Counted from the stretch's first letter, positions 7,737-15,878 are shown. The stretch is DNA of 32,747 nt from Pseudomonadota bacterium (GCA_023388335.1 JAEWGL010000076.1:1-32747); one strand, 5' to 3'. The notes: generated from the sequence alone by a model not told the origin. Numbers and translations are program-made.

Positions 7737-8147
7737 TCAGACGGCCTTGTTGAACAACGGGTGCAAAGTACTGTGCTTACCGTCGTACACCTGGCTGCCA
7801 CTTTCATCGATCTGCAGGGTGATTCCGATCGGATGCTGTTGCAGGAGGCTGTCCAGGCGCGCGCGCAATACCTTGAGCAGGCTGTCGCCCACGGCCTTGT
7901 GCACGGCGGCGCTCCTGCCTGCGCCCATGCGCAGGTTGGCGTAGAGGAATCCATAATCACCGTTGCCGTCGGCGACGGCAGCATGGGCGGCCGGGTAGGC
8001 CAGTACGCGGGTGCCGCCAGTAGGGAACACCGCCTTGCCGGTCTCATCCTGCTGTTCCAGCATGCTGTCGGCGAGGGCGCGGCACAGACCCGAAATGTCG
8101 GCTTCGGCTTCCAGGTCCGGTGTGTAGAGCAAAATCAAATGGGGCAT
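7737..8147 (-). CDS. hpaF: 5-carboxymethyl-2-hydroxymuconate delta-isomerase
   Basis: A 136-residue member of the tautomerase superfamily that converts 5-carboxymethyl-2-hydroxymuconate to 5-oxopent-3-ene-1,2,5-tricarboxylate, between HpaE and HpaG. The start is set at 8147 for two reasons. The catalytic base in this family is an N-terminal proline exposed by Met removal, and this start gives M-P-H-L-I-L like E. coli HpaF (MPHF). In addition, CAGG at 8157-8160 lies 9 bases upstream of it, but directly abuts the alternative ATG at 8156, which would bury the proline behind Asn-Asp-Met. GAGRSAAVHKAVGDSLL matches the family GAGRS active-site loop. The gene lies 68 bases after hpaD and 51 bases before hpaX. 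Confidence 0.93.
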   Translation of the reverse strand: MPHLILLYTPDLEAEADISGLCRALADSMLEQQDETGKAVFPTGGTRVLAYPAAHAAVADGNGDYGFLYANLRMGAGRSAAVHKAVGDSLLKVLRARLDSLLQQHPIGITLQIDESGSQVYDGKHSTLHPLFNKAV

Positions 8148-8215
8148 GTCATTCATCCTGCACAGTGATCGAGACGGTCGTTTCCCTGAAAACGGCGGTT
8201 GGCTTGCGAGTGGGA

Positions 8216-9139
8216 TCACAGACGGCTGGCAGATACCACTGCCGACGGATTGCCGGCCTGGGCCGGTGGAATGCTTGATCCGTCCTGCGGTGTGACTGGG
8301 AAGATGGCATTGATCTGGCCCGTGCCTGACGAGCCGAAGTACGGCGTGACGACATCTGCCTTGCCGTCGTATTTCGACCAGCCAAGAGCACCGAGCAGCA
8401 TCGCCGTGTCATGCATGAAGCCTTCGCCATGACCCTTTGCCGCATACTCCGGAAGCATCCCGCAGAACTCCTCCCACTCGGCGTTTTCCCACATCTTCAC
8501 TACGAGCTCGTCGAGCGTTTCGAGGAACGGGCTCCAGACTTTGGTGGCGAAATCGGGCGCCTGGCCGTTCTGTGCGAAGCGGTGGGAAAGAGAACCGCTG
8601 GCTAGGAAGGCCACCGTGCCATCGTAGTGGTCTTCGACCGCCTTGCGCATGGCCCAGCCCAGGCGCGCACTGTCTGCGAGGAAGTGCGAGGTGCACAGGG
8701 CGGACACCGAGACCACCTTGAAATGCTGGTCCTGGTTCATATAGCGCATCGGCACCAGTGTGCCGTACTCAGGGCCCAGGGTAGTGGCGTGGTGCGCCAT
8801 GGTCTCGACATTGAACTGGTTGCAGGTCTCGGCCAGGATCAGGCCCAGCTCGGTGTTACCCGGGAACTCGTACTCCATGTTGCTGATGAAGTGCGGCAGT
8901 TCATTGCTGGTATAGACGCCTTTGAAGTGCGGGCCGCAGAGCACGTGATAGTTCGCATTGACCAGCCAGTGGGTGTCGAAGACCACGATCGTGTCCACGC
9001 CCAGTTCCCGGCAGCGACGGCTGATCTCGTAGTGCCCGTCGATGGCTGCCTGGCGGAAGCCATGGCGCGATCCAGGGAGCTCGGAGAGGTACATGGAGGG
9101 AACATGAGTGATCTTGGCGGCGAGTGCCAACTTGCCCAT
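8216..9139 (-). CDS. hpaD: 3,4-dihydroxyphenylacetate (homoprotocatechuate) 2,3-dioxygenase
   Basis: A 307-residue extradiol ring-cleavage dioxygenase of the LigB (class III) superfamily, nearly superimposable on E. coli HpaD over the first 280 residues. It opens homoprotocatechuate to 5-carboxymethyl-2-hydroxymuconate semialdehyde. Likely iron ligands are His12 (KITHVPSMYLSELPG), His57 (FDTHWLV) and the Glu in GHGEGFMHDT; VASGSLSHRF carries the catalytic-His region. AAGGAG 7 bases before the ATG at 9139 supports the start. The last 25 or so residues, rich in Ser, Pro and Ala, extend beyond the E. coli protein. It follows hpaE by 91 bases, a gap holding a long inverted repeat, and precedes hpaF. 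Confidence 0.96.
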   Translation of the reverse strand: MGKLALAAKITHVPSMYLSELPGSRHGFRQAAIDGHYEISRRCRELGVDTIVVFDTHWLVNANYHVLCGPHFKGVYTSNELPHFISNMEYEFPGNTELGLILAETCNQFNVETMAHHATTLGPEYGTLVPMRYMNQDQHFKVVSVSALCTSHFLADSARLGWAMRKAVEDHYDGTVAFLASGSLSHRFAQNGQAPDFATKVWSPFLETLDELVVKMWENAEWEEFCGMLPEYAAKGHGEGFMHDTAMLLGALGWSKYDGKADVVTPYFGSSGTGQINAIFPVTPQDGSSIPPAQAGNPSAVVSASRL

Positions 9140-9170
9140 GATGAAGCTCCTTATTGTTGTAGATTCCGCC

Positions 9171-9218
9171 GCACCGGGCGATGTCAGCGGTCGTCAGAAC
9201 GAAAGCGCCACCCGGTGC
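9171..9218 (-). repeat. Inverted repeat in the hpaE-hpaD intercistronic gap
   Basis: GCACCGGG (9171-9178) and CCCGGTGC (9211-9218) can pair as a perfect 8-bp stem with a 32-base loop that can fold further. It lies in the 91-base gap between hpaE and hpaD, the second-widest internal feature of an otherwise compact operon. A role in mRNA processing or stability is plausible but not shown. Confidence 0.4.
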
Positions 9219-9230
9219 GTCGCAAGAGTG

Positions 9231-10691
9231 TCACATGCCCCAACGGGGGATGTGGTGGCTGCCCATCGAGATGCAGACGTTCTTGATCTCGGCGAATACC
9301 TCGAAGCTGTATTGTCCGCCTTCGCGGCCGGTGCCGGAACCTTTCACGCCGCCGAACGGCTGGCGCAGGTCACGCACGTTCTGGCTGTTGATGAAGACCA
9401 TGCCCGCCTCGATGCCGTACGCCAGGCGGTGCGCCTTGCCGATATCCTGGGTCCAGATATAGGACGCCAGCCCGTACTCGGTTTCGTTGGCCAGACGCAG
9501 CGCTTCGGCTTCATCTTTAAAGGGGATCAGGCAGACCACCGGGCCGAAGATTTCTTCCTGGGCGATACGCATATTGTTGTTCACGTCGGCGAACACGGTC
9601 GGCTGGACGAACTGGCCACGGGCCAGGTGCGCAGGCAGGTTGGCCGGCCGTTCCAGTCCACCGGCCACAAGGGTCGCGCCTTCCTCGATACCGATCTTGA
9701 TGTAGCCGGTGACCTTGTCGTAATGCGCCTGGGTGATCATCGAACCCACCTGAGTCTTCGGGTCCTGCGGATCGCCGATGATCAGGCGTTTGGCGCGAGC
9801 GGCGAATTCGGCGACGAATTGCGGATACACGCTTTCCTGGATGAAGATCCGGCTGCCTGCTGTGCAGCGCTCGCCGTTCAGCGAGAAGATGGTGAATAGC
9901 GCCGCGTCCAGCGCGCGCTCGAGGTCAGCATCTTCGAAGATCAGCACAGGGGACTTGCCGCCCAGCTCCATCGAATATTTTTTCAGGCCTGCGGTCTGCA
10001 TGATTTTCTTGCCGGTGGCCGTGCCGCCGGTGAAGGAAATGGCGCGCACGTCCGGATGGCGGACCAGTGCATCACCCGCGGTGGCGCCGTAGCCCTGGAT
10101 CACGTTGAGCACGCCATCGGGGATGCCGGCTTCTACTGCCAGTCGACCCAGCTCGTTGGCGGTCAGTGGCGACAGTTCGCTCATCTTCAGTACCGCCGTG
10201 TTGCCCAGCGCCAGGCAAGGAGCAGTCTTCCAGGTGGCGGTCATGAACGGCACGTTCCACGGCGAAACCAGGCCACACACGCCCACCGGTTGGTAGAGGG
10301 TATAGTTGAGCATCTGGTCATCGACAGGGTAGCTGTGCCCGTCCATGCGCGTGCAGACTTCGGCGAAAAAGTCGAAGTTGTGCGAAGCGCGCGGGATCAG
10401 CACGTTCTTGGTCTGATGGATCGGCAGGCCGGTGTCGAGGGTTTCCAGCTCGGCGAGCTTCGGCACGTTCTGGTCGATCAACTCACCCAGCTTGCGCATC
10501 AGCTTGGCGCGTTCCTTGGCCGGCGTCGCTGCCCACTTGGGGAACGCGTCCTTGGCAGCGGCCACGGCAGCGGCGACTTCTTCAGCGCCGCCGCTGGCGA
10601 CTTCACCGATAGACTCACCGGTGGCCGGGTTGTAGTTGACGAAGACATCTTTGCTTTCGACCTCGCGGCCATTGATCCAGTGCTTGATCAT
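9231..10691 (-). CDS. hpaE: 5-carboxymethyl-2-hydroxymuconate semialdehyde dehydrogenase
   Basis: A 486-residue NAD-dependent aldehyde dehydrogenase that oxidises the HpaD ring-cleavage product to 5-carboxymethyl-2-hydroxymuconate. It has the full ALDH set: SPWNVPFMTATWK (coenzyme-binding Asn), FTGGTATGKKIM, catalytic Glu242 in MELGGKSP, catalytic Cys276 in NGERCTAGS (34 residues apart, as is usual), and EEIFGPVVCLIPF. PFGGVKGSGTGREGG and the C-terminal FAEIKNVCISMGSHHIPRWG match E. coli HpaE. It overlaps hpaG2 by four bases (ATGA), so the two are translationally coupled. FeaB at 14379 is a separate ALDH with a different substrate group. Confidence 0.95.
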   Translation of the reverse strand: MIKHWINGREVESKDVFVNYNPATGESIGEVASGGAEEVAAAVAAAKDAFPKWAATPAKERAKLMRKLGELIDQNVPKLAELETLDTGLPIHQTKNVLIPRASHNFDFFAEVCTRMDGHSYPVDDQMLNYTLYQPVGVCGLVSPWNVPFMTATWKTAPCLALGNTAVLKMSELSPLTANELGRLAVEAGIPDGVLNVIQGYGATAGDALVRHPDVRAISFTGGTATGKKIMQTAGLKKYSMELGGKSPVLIFEDADLERALDAALFTIFSLNGERCTAGSRIFIQESVYPQFVAEFAARAKRLIIGDPQDPKTQVGSMITQAHYDKVTGYIKIGIEEGATLVAGGLERPANLPAHLARGQFVQPTVFADVNNNMRIAQEEIFGPVVCLIPFKDEAEALRLANETEYGLASYIWTQDIGKAHRLAYGIEAGMVFINSQNVRDLRQPFGGVKGSGTGREGGQYSFEVFAEIKNVCISMGSHHIPRWGM

Positions 10692-11479
10692 GCGGATTGA
10701 GCCCCTTGTTCAGCGATGTTCTTGTTCTTGAAGAAGTCAGCTTCGCTGACAATTCGATTCACTAGACGTCCCACGCCTTCGACTTCCACCACGACTTCAT
10801 CTCCGGGAACCACATCGGCCAGGCCTTCAGGGGTGCCGGTGGCGATCATGTCGCCCGGTTGCAGGGTTATGAAGCTGGACAGGTGCTCGATCAGGAAAGG
10901 GATGTCGAAGATCATGTCCTTGGTCGAGCCTTCCTGGCGCAGCTCACCGTTGATCCAGGTACGCAGGGTCAGGTCACTGGCATCCGGCACATCTGCTACA
11001 TCAACGATCCAAGGGCCAACCGGGGTAGTGGCGTCGCGGTTTTTCACGCGCAGGTTCGGGCGGTAGTAGTTTTCCAGGTAGTCACGGATCGCATAGTCGT
11101 TGCAGACCGTGTAGCCAGCCACGAAGTCCAGCGCGTCCTCGCGCTTGACGTTGCGCGCCGGCTTGCCGATCACGGCGACCAGCTCGCACTCGTAGTGCAT
11201 GTAGGCGACGTTGTCCGGACGCCAGGTAATCTGGTTGTGACCGGTATAGGTGCCGGGCGATTTGACGAAGGCGAGCGGCTCGGTGGGTGGCGCGAAGGCC
11301 AGCTCCTTGGCGTGATCGGCGTAGTTCAGGCCCAGGGCGAACATGCTGCCGGTGGCAGGCGGCAGCCATTGGACTTGGTCTTCGCGCAGCAAACGACCGT
11401 CAGCCAGGCGCACGACATTCTCGGTCTCGACGGTGACAGCGTGGACGCTGCCTTCATAACGGATGCGGGCGTGTTTCAT
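10688..11479 (-). CDS. hpaG2: 5-oxopent-3-ene-1,2,5-tricarboxylate decarboxylase/isomerase, C-terminal-type subunit
   Basis: A 263-residue FAH-fold protein equal to the C-terminal half of the fused E. coli HpaG. FALGLNYADHAKEL, MHYECELVAVIGKPARN, CNDYAIRDYLENYYRPNLRV and PGDMIATGTPEGL are all present. The E-x-E in HYECELV is the usual FAH metal site, so this subunit should hold the decarboxylase centre (product 2-hydroxyhepta-2,4-dienedioate). About 45 N-terminal residues precede the FAH core. GGGGAG 6 bases before the start is a good ribosome site, and the ATGA overlaps with hpaG1 upstream and hpaE downstream indicate coupled translation and probably equal subunit amounts. Confidence 0.93.
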   Translation of the reverse strand: MKHARIRYEGSVHAVTVETENVVRLADGRLLREDQVQWLPPATGSMFALGLNYADHAKELAFAPPTEPLAFVKSPGTYTGHNQITWRPDNVAYMHYECELVAVIGKPARNVKREDALDFVAGYTVCNDYAIRDYLENYYRPNLRVKNRDATTPVGPWIVDVADVPDASDLTLRTWINGELRQEGSTKDMIFDIPFLIEHLSSFITLQPGDMIATGTPEGLADVVPGDEVVVEVEGVGRLVNRIVSEADFFKNKNIAEQGAQSA

Positions 11480-12150
11480 GCTGGGCTCCCCGGCTCGCTG
11501 ACAATGGTATTGGCCAGTCGGCCCAGACCTGTGATCTCCACTTCGACAAGATCGCCCTGCACTACGTCGACGCGGCCTTCAGGCGTACCGGTGATCAATA
11601 CATCACCTGCGTGTAGTGTCATGAACTCGCTGAGCTCGGCGATCAACTGAGGGATGCCGCGGACGAAATTGGCCGTGGTGTTTTCCTGTACGACCTGACC
11701 GTTGACGTAGACCTTGAGGGTCAAGTCGTGCGGGTTCTTGATCTGCTCGACTGGTATCAGGTCCGGGCCGATAGCGCAGAAACCGTCACGACACTTGGCC
11801 TTGACCGCAGGGCGGTAGTAGCTGTCTTCCGGGAGGCTGAATTCATTGACGATGGTGTAGCCCGCTACGTAATCCAGCGCATCGGCGGCGCTGACGCGGC
11901 TGGCGTCCTTGCCGATCACCACACCTAGGGCAGGGCCTGGCTGGACATGCTCGACGCCATTCGGATAGACGACATCGCCATCGTGGCTATTACGGGTGTT
12001 TGGCGTCTTGATAAACAGCACGGGCTTGACCGGCGGCTGTTTGTACGGGGCCTGTTCAAAATCGGCGAGGCGCTGTTGCAGCAGACCCTGGTAGTTCAGC
12101 GCGACGCCGAACAGGGTGCCGCTCGCAACGTCATGCAACGCATGGCTCAT
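11476..12150 (-). CDS. hpaG1: 2-hydroxyhepta-2,4-diene-1,7-dioate isomerase / HpaG N-terminal-type subunit
   Basis: A 224-residue FAH-fold protein equal to the N-terminal half of E. coli HpaG: FGVALNYQ, QAPYKQPPVKPVLFIKTPNT, VAGYTIVNEFSLPEDSYYRPAVKAKCRDGFCAIG and GDVLITGTPEG. In the place of the metal-binding E-x-E seen in HpaG2 it has GPALGVVIGKD, so at least two ligands are missing. This matches the E. coli N-terminal half, where the residues are also not acidic. It probably acts with HpaG2 as a two-subunit enzyme. It is the first gene of the minus-strand hpa operon; GGAG lies 6 bases before the start, and the promoter should lie in the AT-rich 12151-12323 interval shared with hpaA. Confidence 0.92.
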   Translation of the reverse strand: MSHALHDVASGTLFGVALNYQGLLQQRLADFEQAPYKQPPVKPVLFIKTPNTRNSHDGDVVYPNGVEHVQPGPALGVVIGKDASRVSAADALDYVAGYTIVNEFSLPEDSYYRPAVKAKCRDGFCAIGPDLIPVEQIKNPHDLTLKVYVNGQVVQENTTANFVRGIPQLIAELSEFMTLHAGDVLITGTPEGRVDVVQGDLVEVEITGLGRLANTIVSEPGSPA

Positions 12151-12195
12151 GCTTATCTCCTGGCAGTAGCAAGGCGCATCCGCCCAGCCTAGGTC

Positions 12196-12232
12196 GTTAA
12201 TAAGTTAATGTTATAGTTAAGATGTTAATAAG
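12196..12232. promoter_or_regulatory. AT-rich divergent hpaG1/hpaA control region with repeated TTAA elements
   Basis: The 173-base gap between hpaG1 (minus) and hpaA (plus) contains two exact copies of GTTAATAAG at 12196-12204 and 12224-12232, spaced 28 bases start to start. Between them lies TTAATGTTATAGTTAA, and at 12217-12227 is TTAAGATGTTA, one member of an 11-base near-palindrome also found near hpaR and in the Rieske operon promoter. This is the expected place for HpaR (repressor) and possibly HpaA (activator) to act on the meta operon. The motif assignment is my inference. Confidence 0.6.
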
Positions 12233-12323
12233 CGTCAAGTGCTGTCTCGTGGCGCTCGTCGATCGATGCGTGCAACATGCAGGCAATGGCTAGCAGAAAC
12301 GATAAAACTAATGGGTATGCACC

Positions 12324-13229
12324 ATGGCTGATCGCCATCCTATTCCGAACATCAACATCGGACAGGTCTACGACCAGCGCTACAGCGATAGCGAGGTCCA
12401 CTACGACAAGCTCGGCAATCTCGCGGGCTTTTTCGGTCGGAACATGCCCGTGCACCGGCACGATCGCTTCTTCCAGGTGCATTACGTGAAGAGCGGTACG
12501 GTGAGGGTTTACCTGGATGACCAGCAGTACATAGAGTCCGGGCCGATGTTTTTCCTTACACCGCCAACGGTTGCGCACTCATTCGTCACCGAGGCGGATA
12601 GTGACGGGCACGTGTTGACGGTGCGCCAACAGTTGGTCTGGCAACTGATCGAAGCCGATGCCAGCCTTGTATCGGCCAGTGTTCAGGTACCTCCTGCCTG
12701 CGTCGCCCTGGCCAATATCGCGACGGAACACGAAGGCGAGGCCAGGCGCCTGGAGTGTTTGTTCGAGGACCTAAGTCAGGAGGTGGCGGCACAGTACCCA
12801 GGCCGCACGGCGGCTCTCGAATGTCTGACCCGACTGATCATGATCAGCCTGCTGCGTCTGTGTTCCAACTCGCTCAAGGCCACACCGGCCCGGCACGAAG
12901 ATTTGAAGATCTTCCACTGCTTCAACGAGCTGATCGAGGCGCACTACCAGCAGCACTGGCCGCTGGCACGTTACGCGAAGCACATAGGCGTGACCGAGGC
13001 GCGGCTCAACGATGCCTGCCGACGGATTGCTGATCTGCCCTCCAAGCGCCTGATCCTCGAGCGCTTGATGCAGGAGGCCAAGCGCCTGCTGCTATTCACC
13101 GGAAGTTCTGCCAACGAAATCTGCTATCAGCTGGGGTTCAAGGATCCCGCGTACTTCAGTAGGTTCTTCCACCGCTACGCAAAGCTCACGCCAGGTGAAT
13201 ATCGGCATCGGCAGTCGGGACTCAATTGA
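12324..13229 (+). CDS. hpaA: AraC-family activator of 4-hydroxyphenylacetate catabolism
   Basis: A 301-residue protein like E. coli HpaA (activator of the hydroxylase genes in response to 4-hydroxyphenylacetate). The N-terminal half is a cupin-type effector domain (GFFGRNMPVHRHDRFFQVHY, MFFLTPPTVAHSFVTEADSDG). The C-terminal 100 residues hold two AraC helix-turn-helix units, ending with FTGSSANEICYQLGFKDPAYFSRFFHRYAKLTPGEYR. The start is the only ATG compatible with the cupin domain; its ribosome site is weak. It is divergent from hpaG1, so it can act on the shared region. hpaR follows on the same strand 239 bases later. Note that the name hpaA has been used for the hydroxylase in P. putida U. 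Confidence 0.92.
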   Translation: MADRHPIPNINIGQVYDQRYSDSEVHYDKLGNLAGFFGRNMPVHRHDRFFQVHYVKSGTVRVYLDDQQYIESGPMFFLTPPTVAHSFVTEADSDGHVLTVRQQLVWQLIEADASLVSASVQVPPACVALANIATEHEGEARRLECLFEDLSQEVAAQYPGRTAALECLTRLIMISLLRLCSNSLKATPARHEDLKIFHCFNELIEAHYQQHWPLARYAKHIGVTEARLNDACRRIADLPSKRLILERLMQEAKRLLLFTGSSANEICYQLGFKDPAYFSRFFHRYAKLTPGEYRHRQSGLN

Positions 13230-13468
13230 GCTGGACACGGTCGTCTGCATTCCGACCATATTGGTTTTGTTGCCCAAGGGTGGCAGCAACCCCGGAACGA
13301 TTTAGGTTTTCCGCGGATGAGAATGCACTTTACACAGGCGCGGTGATGGTTGGCTGCTCAGATTCTCTCCAGGCTGAGGCGGCTGGGTACGAACCGTCCT
13401 AGGCCCACATCTTGCACCTGGGTGTCGCACCTAATAAGCTCCCAGGACCCTTCAAAAATGGTTCGATC

Positions 13469-13891
13469 ATGGCAAAATTCAGACCCTCACTGACTCTTAC
13501 GCTCCTGCAGGCCAGAGAGGCGGCCATGGCATTTTTCAGGCCCTCGCTCAACGAGCATGACCTGACGGAACAGCAATGGCGGGTCATCCGCATCCTGCGC
13601 CAGCAGGGGGAGCTCGAGAGTCATCAACTCGCTCAGCAGGCCTGCATCCTCAAACCGAGCATGACAGGCGTGTTGGCTCGCCTGGAGCGAGACGGACTGG
13701 TTCGCAGGCAAAAGTCCCAACAGGATCAACGGCGTGTCTTCGTGAACCTGACCGAGCAGGGCGAGCGTTGCTTTGTCTCGATGAGCGAGGACATGGAGAA
13801 TAACTACCGCAAGATTCAGGACCAATTCGGCGAAGAAAAAATGCAGCAGCTGCTGGGGTTGCTCAATGAGTTGAAAAGCATCAAACCCTGA
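13469..13891 (+). CDS. hpaR: MarR-family repressor of homoprotocatechuate degradation
   Basis: A 140-residue winged-helix regulator matching E. coli HpaR throughout: SLTLTLLQAREAAMAFFRPS, LTEQQWRVIRIL, LAQQACILKPSMTGVLARLERDGLV (recognition helix), QDQRRVFVNLTEQGE (wing) and EKMQQLLGLLNEL. HpaR represses the meta operon and is relieved by 4-hydroxyphenylacetate, homoprotocatechuate and related acids. The start at 13469 is chosen because homology begins there; its ribosome site is poor, so translation may be low, which suits a repressor. It lies 239 bases after hpaA. Its N-terminal segment is duplicated in the fragment at 4484. A candidate operator lies 39 bases after its stop codon. Confidence 0.93.
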   Translation: MAKFRPSLTLTLLQAREAAMAFFRPSLNEHDLTEQQWRVIRILRQQGELESHQLAQQACILKPSMTGVLARLERDGLVRRQKSQQDQRRVFVNLTEQGERCFVSMSEDMENNYRKIQDQFGEEKMQQLLGLLNELKSIKP

Positions 13892-13929
13892 TGAAGGGCG
13901 CCGCGAGAGGGCGATTATTAACAATAAAA

Positions 13930-13943
13930 TTAACATGTTATCA
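13930..13943. promoter_or_regulatory. Near-palindromic operator candidate downstream of hpaR
   Basis: TTAACATGTTATCA sits in an AT-rich patch (13915-13945). Its first 11 bases form an almost perfect palindrome, and 13 of the 14 bases match the minus strand at 25191-25204 in the Rieske operon promoter. No gene starts right beside it; feaB begins 436 bases further right. Confidence 0.5.
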
Positions 13944-14069
13944 TTTTTGGGCTGAGAGCAAACGCGAAGTACCGAAGCCTCCGCTTCATCCCCACACTGC
14001 CATCAACTGTCAGGTAGGTCATTGAGCTCAGTGCGGCGACTACAAAGACCCCAGAAGAAGGCAATGCCG

Positions 14070-14200
14070 ACTCATCCAGGCCGGTGACCTTGGCCAGGGT
14101 GATGATCGGCATACCCAGCGCCACGCCACGGGTGCTGTGTTGGCAATGAGCGTCCCCGATGCCGCCTGCGTGATCGGCATGAGAGAGATACAGGCATTAC
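14070..14200 (-). pseudogene. Remnant of a lactate-permease (LctP/LldP) family transporter
   Basis: On the minus strand one frame reads SLMPITQAASGTLIANTAPVA and the next frame continues ALGMPIITLAKVTGLDES. Joined, they match the conserved LIxNTAPVAFGAxGxPI...VTGLD core of the lactate permease family. A frameshift lies near 14115, and no other part of the roughly 550-residue family protein can be found on either side. It is therefore a relic of about 40 codons. The 487-base interval 13892-14378 is otherwise without a gene. Confidence 0.45.
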
Positions 14201-14378
14201 TCCCAGACTGGCCGGGCTTGGCATTCGGACACAATGCCAGCAACCGCATGAACCTGCTCCCACCGCATCGCGGCCTATCTGGCACTCCCACCAATACTCC
14301 TGGCAGCGAGCATAAAAAGGTCAGGCCCTCTCCAAGCCTAGACTCCCGTTTCCGTACACCAGCTCTCAAGGAGCCTTT

Positions 14379-15878
14379 ATGACTGCCGATACCGTAGTGA
14401 CACTTGCCTCCGTCAACAGCTTTCTCGGCAGGCAGCATGGCCTGTACATCGACGGTGGCTGGAGGCCTTCGACTTCCAGCAGTACCCTGACGGTGTTCAA
14501 TCCGGCCACCGGCCAGCCCATCGCTGCCACGCCAGACGCCAGTTTCGCAGACGTCGATCAGGCCGTGACCTCGGCGCACAAAGCCTTCACTTCAGGGGTC
14601 TGGTCGCGCCGGAGCCCCGCTGAGCGCGAACGTATTCTGCTGCGTTACGCTGATCTGCTCGAACAAAACGCCGAAGAGCTGGCACAGCTGGAAACCCTGG
14701 AGCAAGGCAAGTCGATCAATATCGCTCGCGCCTTGGAAGTCGGCAGCACGCAGAACTGGATGCGCTACACCGCAGGCCTGGCCACGAAGATCACCGGGCG
14801 CACCCTCGACGTATCAATCCCGATCCCGGAAGGGGCGCAGTACAGTGCGTTCACCCGTAAGGAGCCGATCGGTGTGGTCGCCGGCATCGTGCCCTGGAAC
14901 TTCCCGCTGATGATCGGCATGTGGAAAGTCATGCCGGCCCTGGCCGCGGGTTGCTCGATCGTGATCAAGCCCTCGGAAATCACGCCGCTGACCCTGATGC
15001 GCATGGCCGAACTGGCCACCGAAGCGGGTATTCCCGACGGCGTATTCAACCTGGTGACCGGCAGCGGCGCCCTGTGTGGTGCGGCGTTGACCAGCCATCC
15101 ACGAGTGGCCAAGATCAGCTTCACCGGTTCCACTGCCACTGGTAAGCACATCGCCCGTTCAGCGGTTGACCGGCTGACCCGCCTATCGCTGGAACTGGGG
15201 GGCAAGAACCCGGCCATCGTACTTGCCGACGCCGATCCACTGCAGGTAGTCGATGGCCTGATGATGGGCAGCTTCCTCAACCAAGGCCAGGTGTGCGCGG
15301 CCAGCTCGCGGATCTACGTAGAGGCGCCGCTGTTCGACCGTCTGGCGGCTGATTTCGAGCAGGCCATCAAAGGCCTCAGCGTCGGCCCTGGCATGGACCC
15401 GACTGCGCAGATCAACGCCGTGGCGTCCCAGGCACACCAGCAGACCGTGCAGGGCTATCTGGATGACGCCCGCGAACAGCGCGCTGAGATTATCAGCGGC
15501 GCCGCCGTGCCCGACACCGATGGCTACTACATCAGTCCGTCGTTGATCATCAACCCCGACGACAACCTGCGTCTGACCCGCAGTGAAGTATTTGGTCCGG
15601 TGCTGACCTTGACGCGTGTCGCCAACGTCGAAGAGGCGCTGGCTCGGGCCAACGACACCGACTATGGCCTCGCTGCCAGCTTATGGACTACCAGTCTGAA
15701 GGCGGCGATGGACCTCACGCCCCGTATCGCAGCCGGTACGGTCTGGGTCAACAGCCATACCCTGATCGACGCCAACATGCCGTTTGGCGGTTTCAAGCAA
15801 TCGGGTACGGGTCGAGACTTTGGGGTCGATTGGCTTGACGCATTCACCGAAACCAAATCGGTGTGCATCTGCCATTGA
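14379..15878 (+). CDS. feaB: Phenylacetaldehyde / hydroxyphenylacetaldehyde dehydrogenase
   Basis: A 499-residue NAD-dependent aldehyde dehydrogenase very similar to E. coli FeaB (about 500 residues): FLGRQHGLYIDGGW, AQLETLEQGKSINIARALEVG, NWMRYTAGLATKITG, catalytic Glu272 in LELGGKNP, catalytic Cys306 in NQGQVCAASSRIY, and the ending DWLDAFTETKSVC. It oxidises the aldehydes made by amine oxidase from phenethylamine, tyramine or dopamine. The products phenylacetate, 4-hydroxyphenylacetate and homoprotocatechuate include two direct substrates of the neighbouring hpa genes. In P. putida U the equivalent gene is tynD. AAGGAG 5 bases upstream fixes the start. The matching amine oxidase is not in the window. 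It is convergent with feaR. Confidence 0.93.
   Translation: MTADTVVTLASVNSFLGRQHGLYIDGGWRPSTSSSTLTVFNPATGQPIAATPDASFADVDQAVTSAHKAFTSGVWSRRSPAERERILLRYADLLEQNAEELAQLETLEQGKSINIARALEVGSTQNWMRYTAGLATKITGRTLDVSIPIPEGAQYSAFTRKEPIGVVAGIVPWNFPLMIGMWKVMPALAAGCSIVIKPSEITPLTLMRMAELATEAGIPDGVFNLVTGSGALCGAALTSHPRVAKISFTGSTATGKHIARSAVDRLTRLSLELGGKNPAIVLADADPLQVVDGLMMGSFLNQGQVCAASSRIYVEAPLFDRLAADFEQAIKGLSVGPGMDPTAQINAVASQAHQQTVQGYLDDAREQRAEIISGAAVPDTDGYYISPSLIINPDDNLRLTRSEVFGPVLTLTRVANVEEALARANDTDYGLAASLWTTSLKAAMDLTPRIAAGTVWVNSHTLIDANMPFGGFKQSGTGRDFGVDWLDAFTETKSVCICH

Noticed and set aside
12196..12232. CRISPR-like or iteron-like direct repeats
   Set aside because: Only two exact 9-base copies are present, in a promoter region, with no replication or cas genes; operator half-sites explain them better.
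14040..14579. Minus-strand open frame of 179 codons over the start of feaB
   Set aside because: Only a short middle piece resembles a known family (lactate permease) and it is broken by a frameshift; the rest is antisense to feaB.
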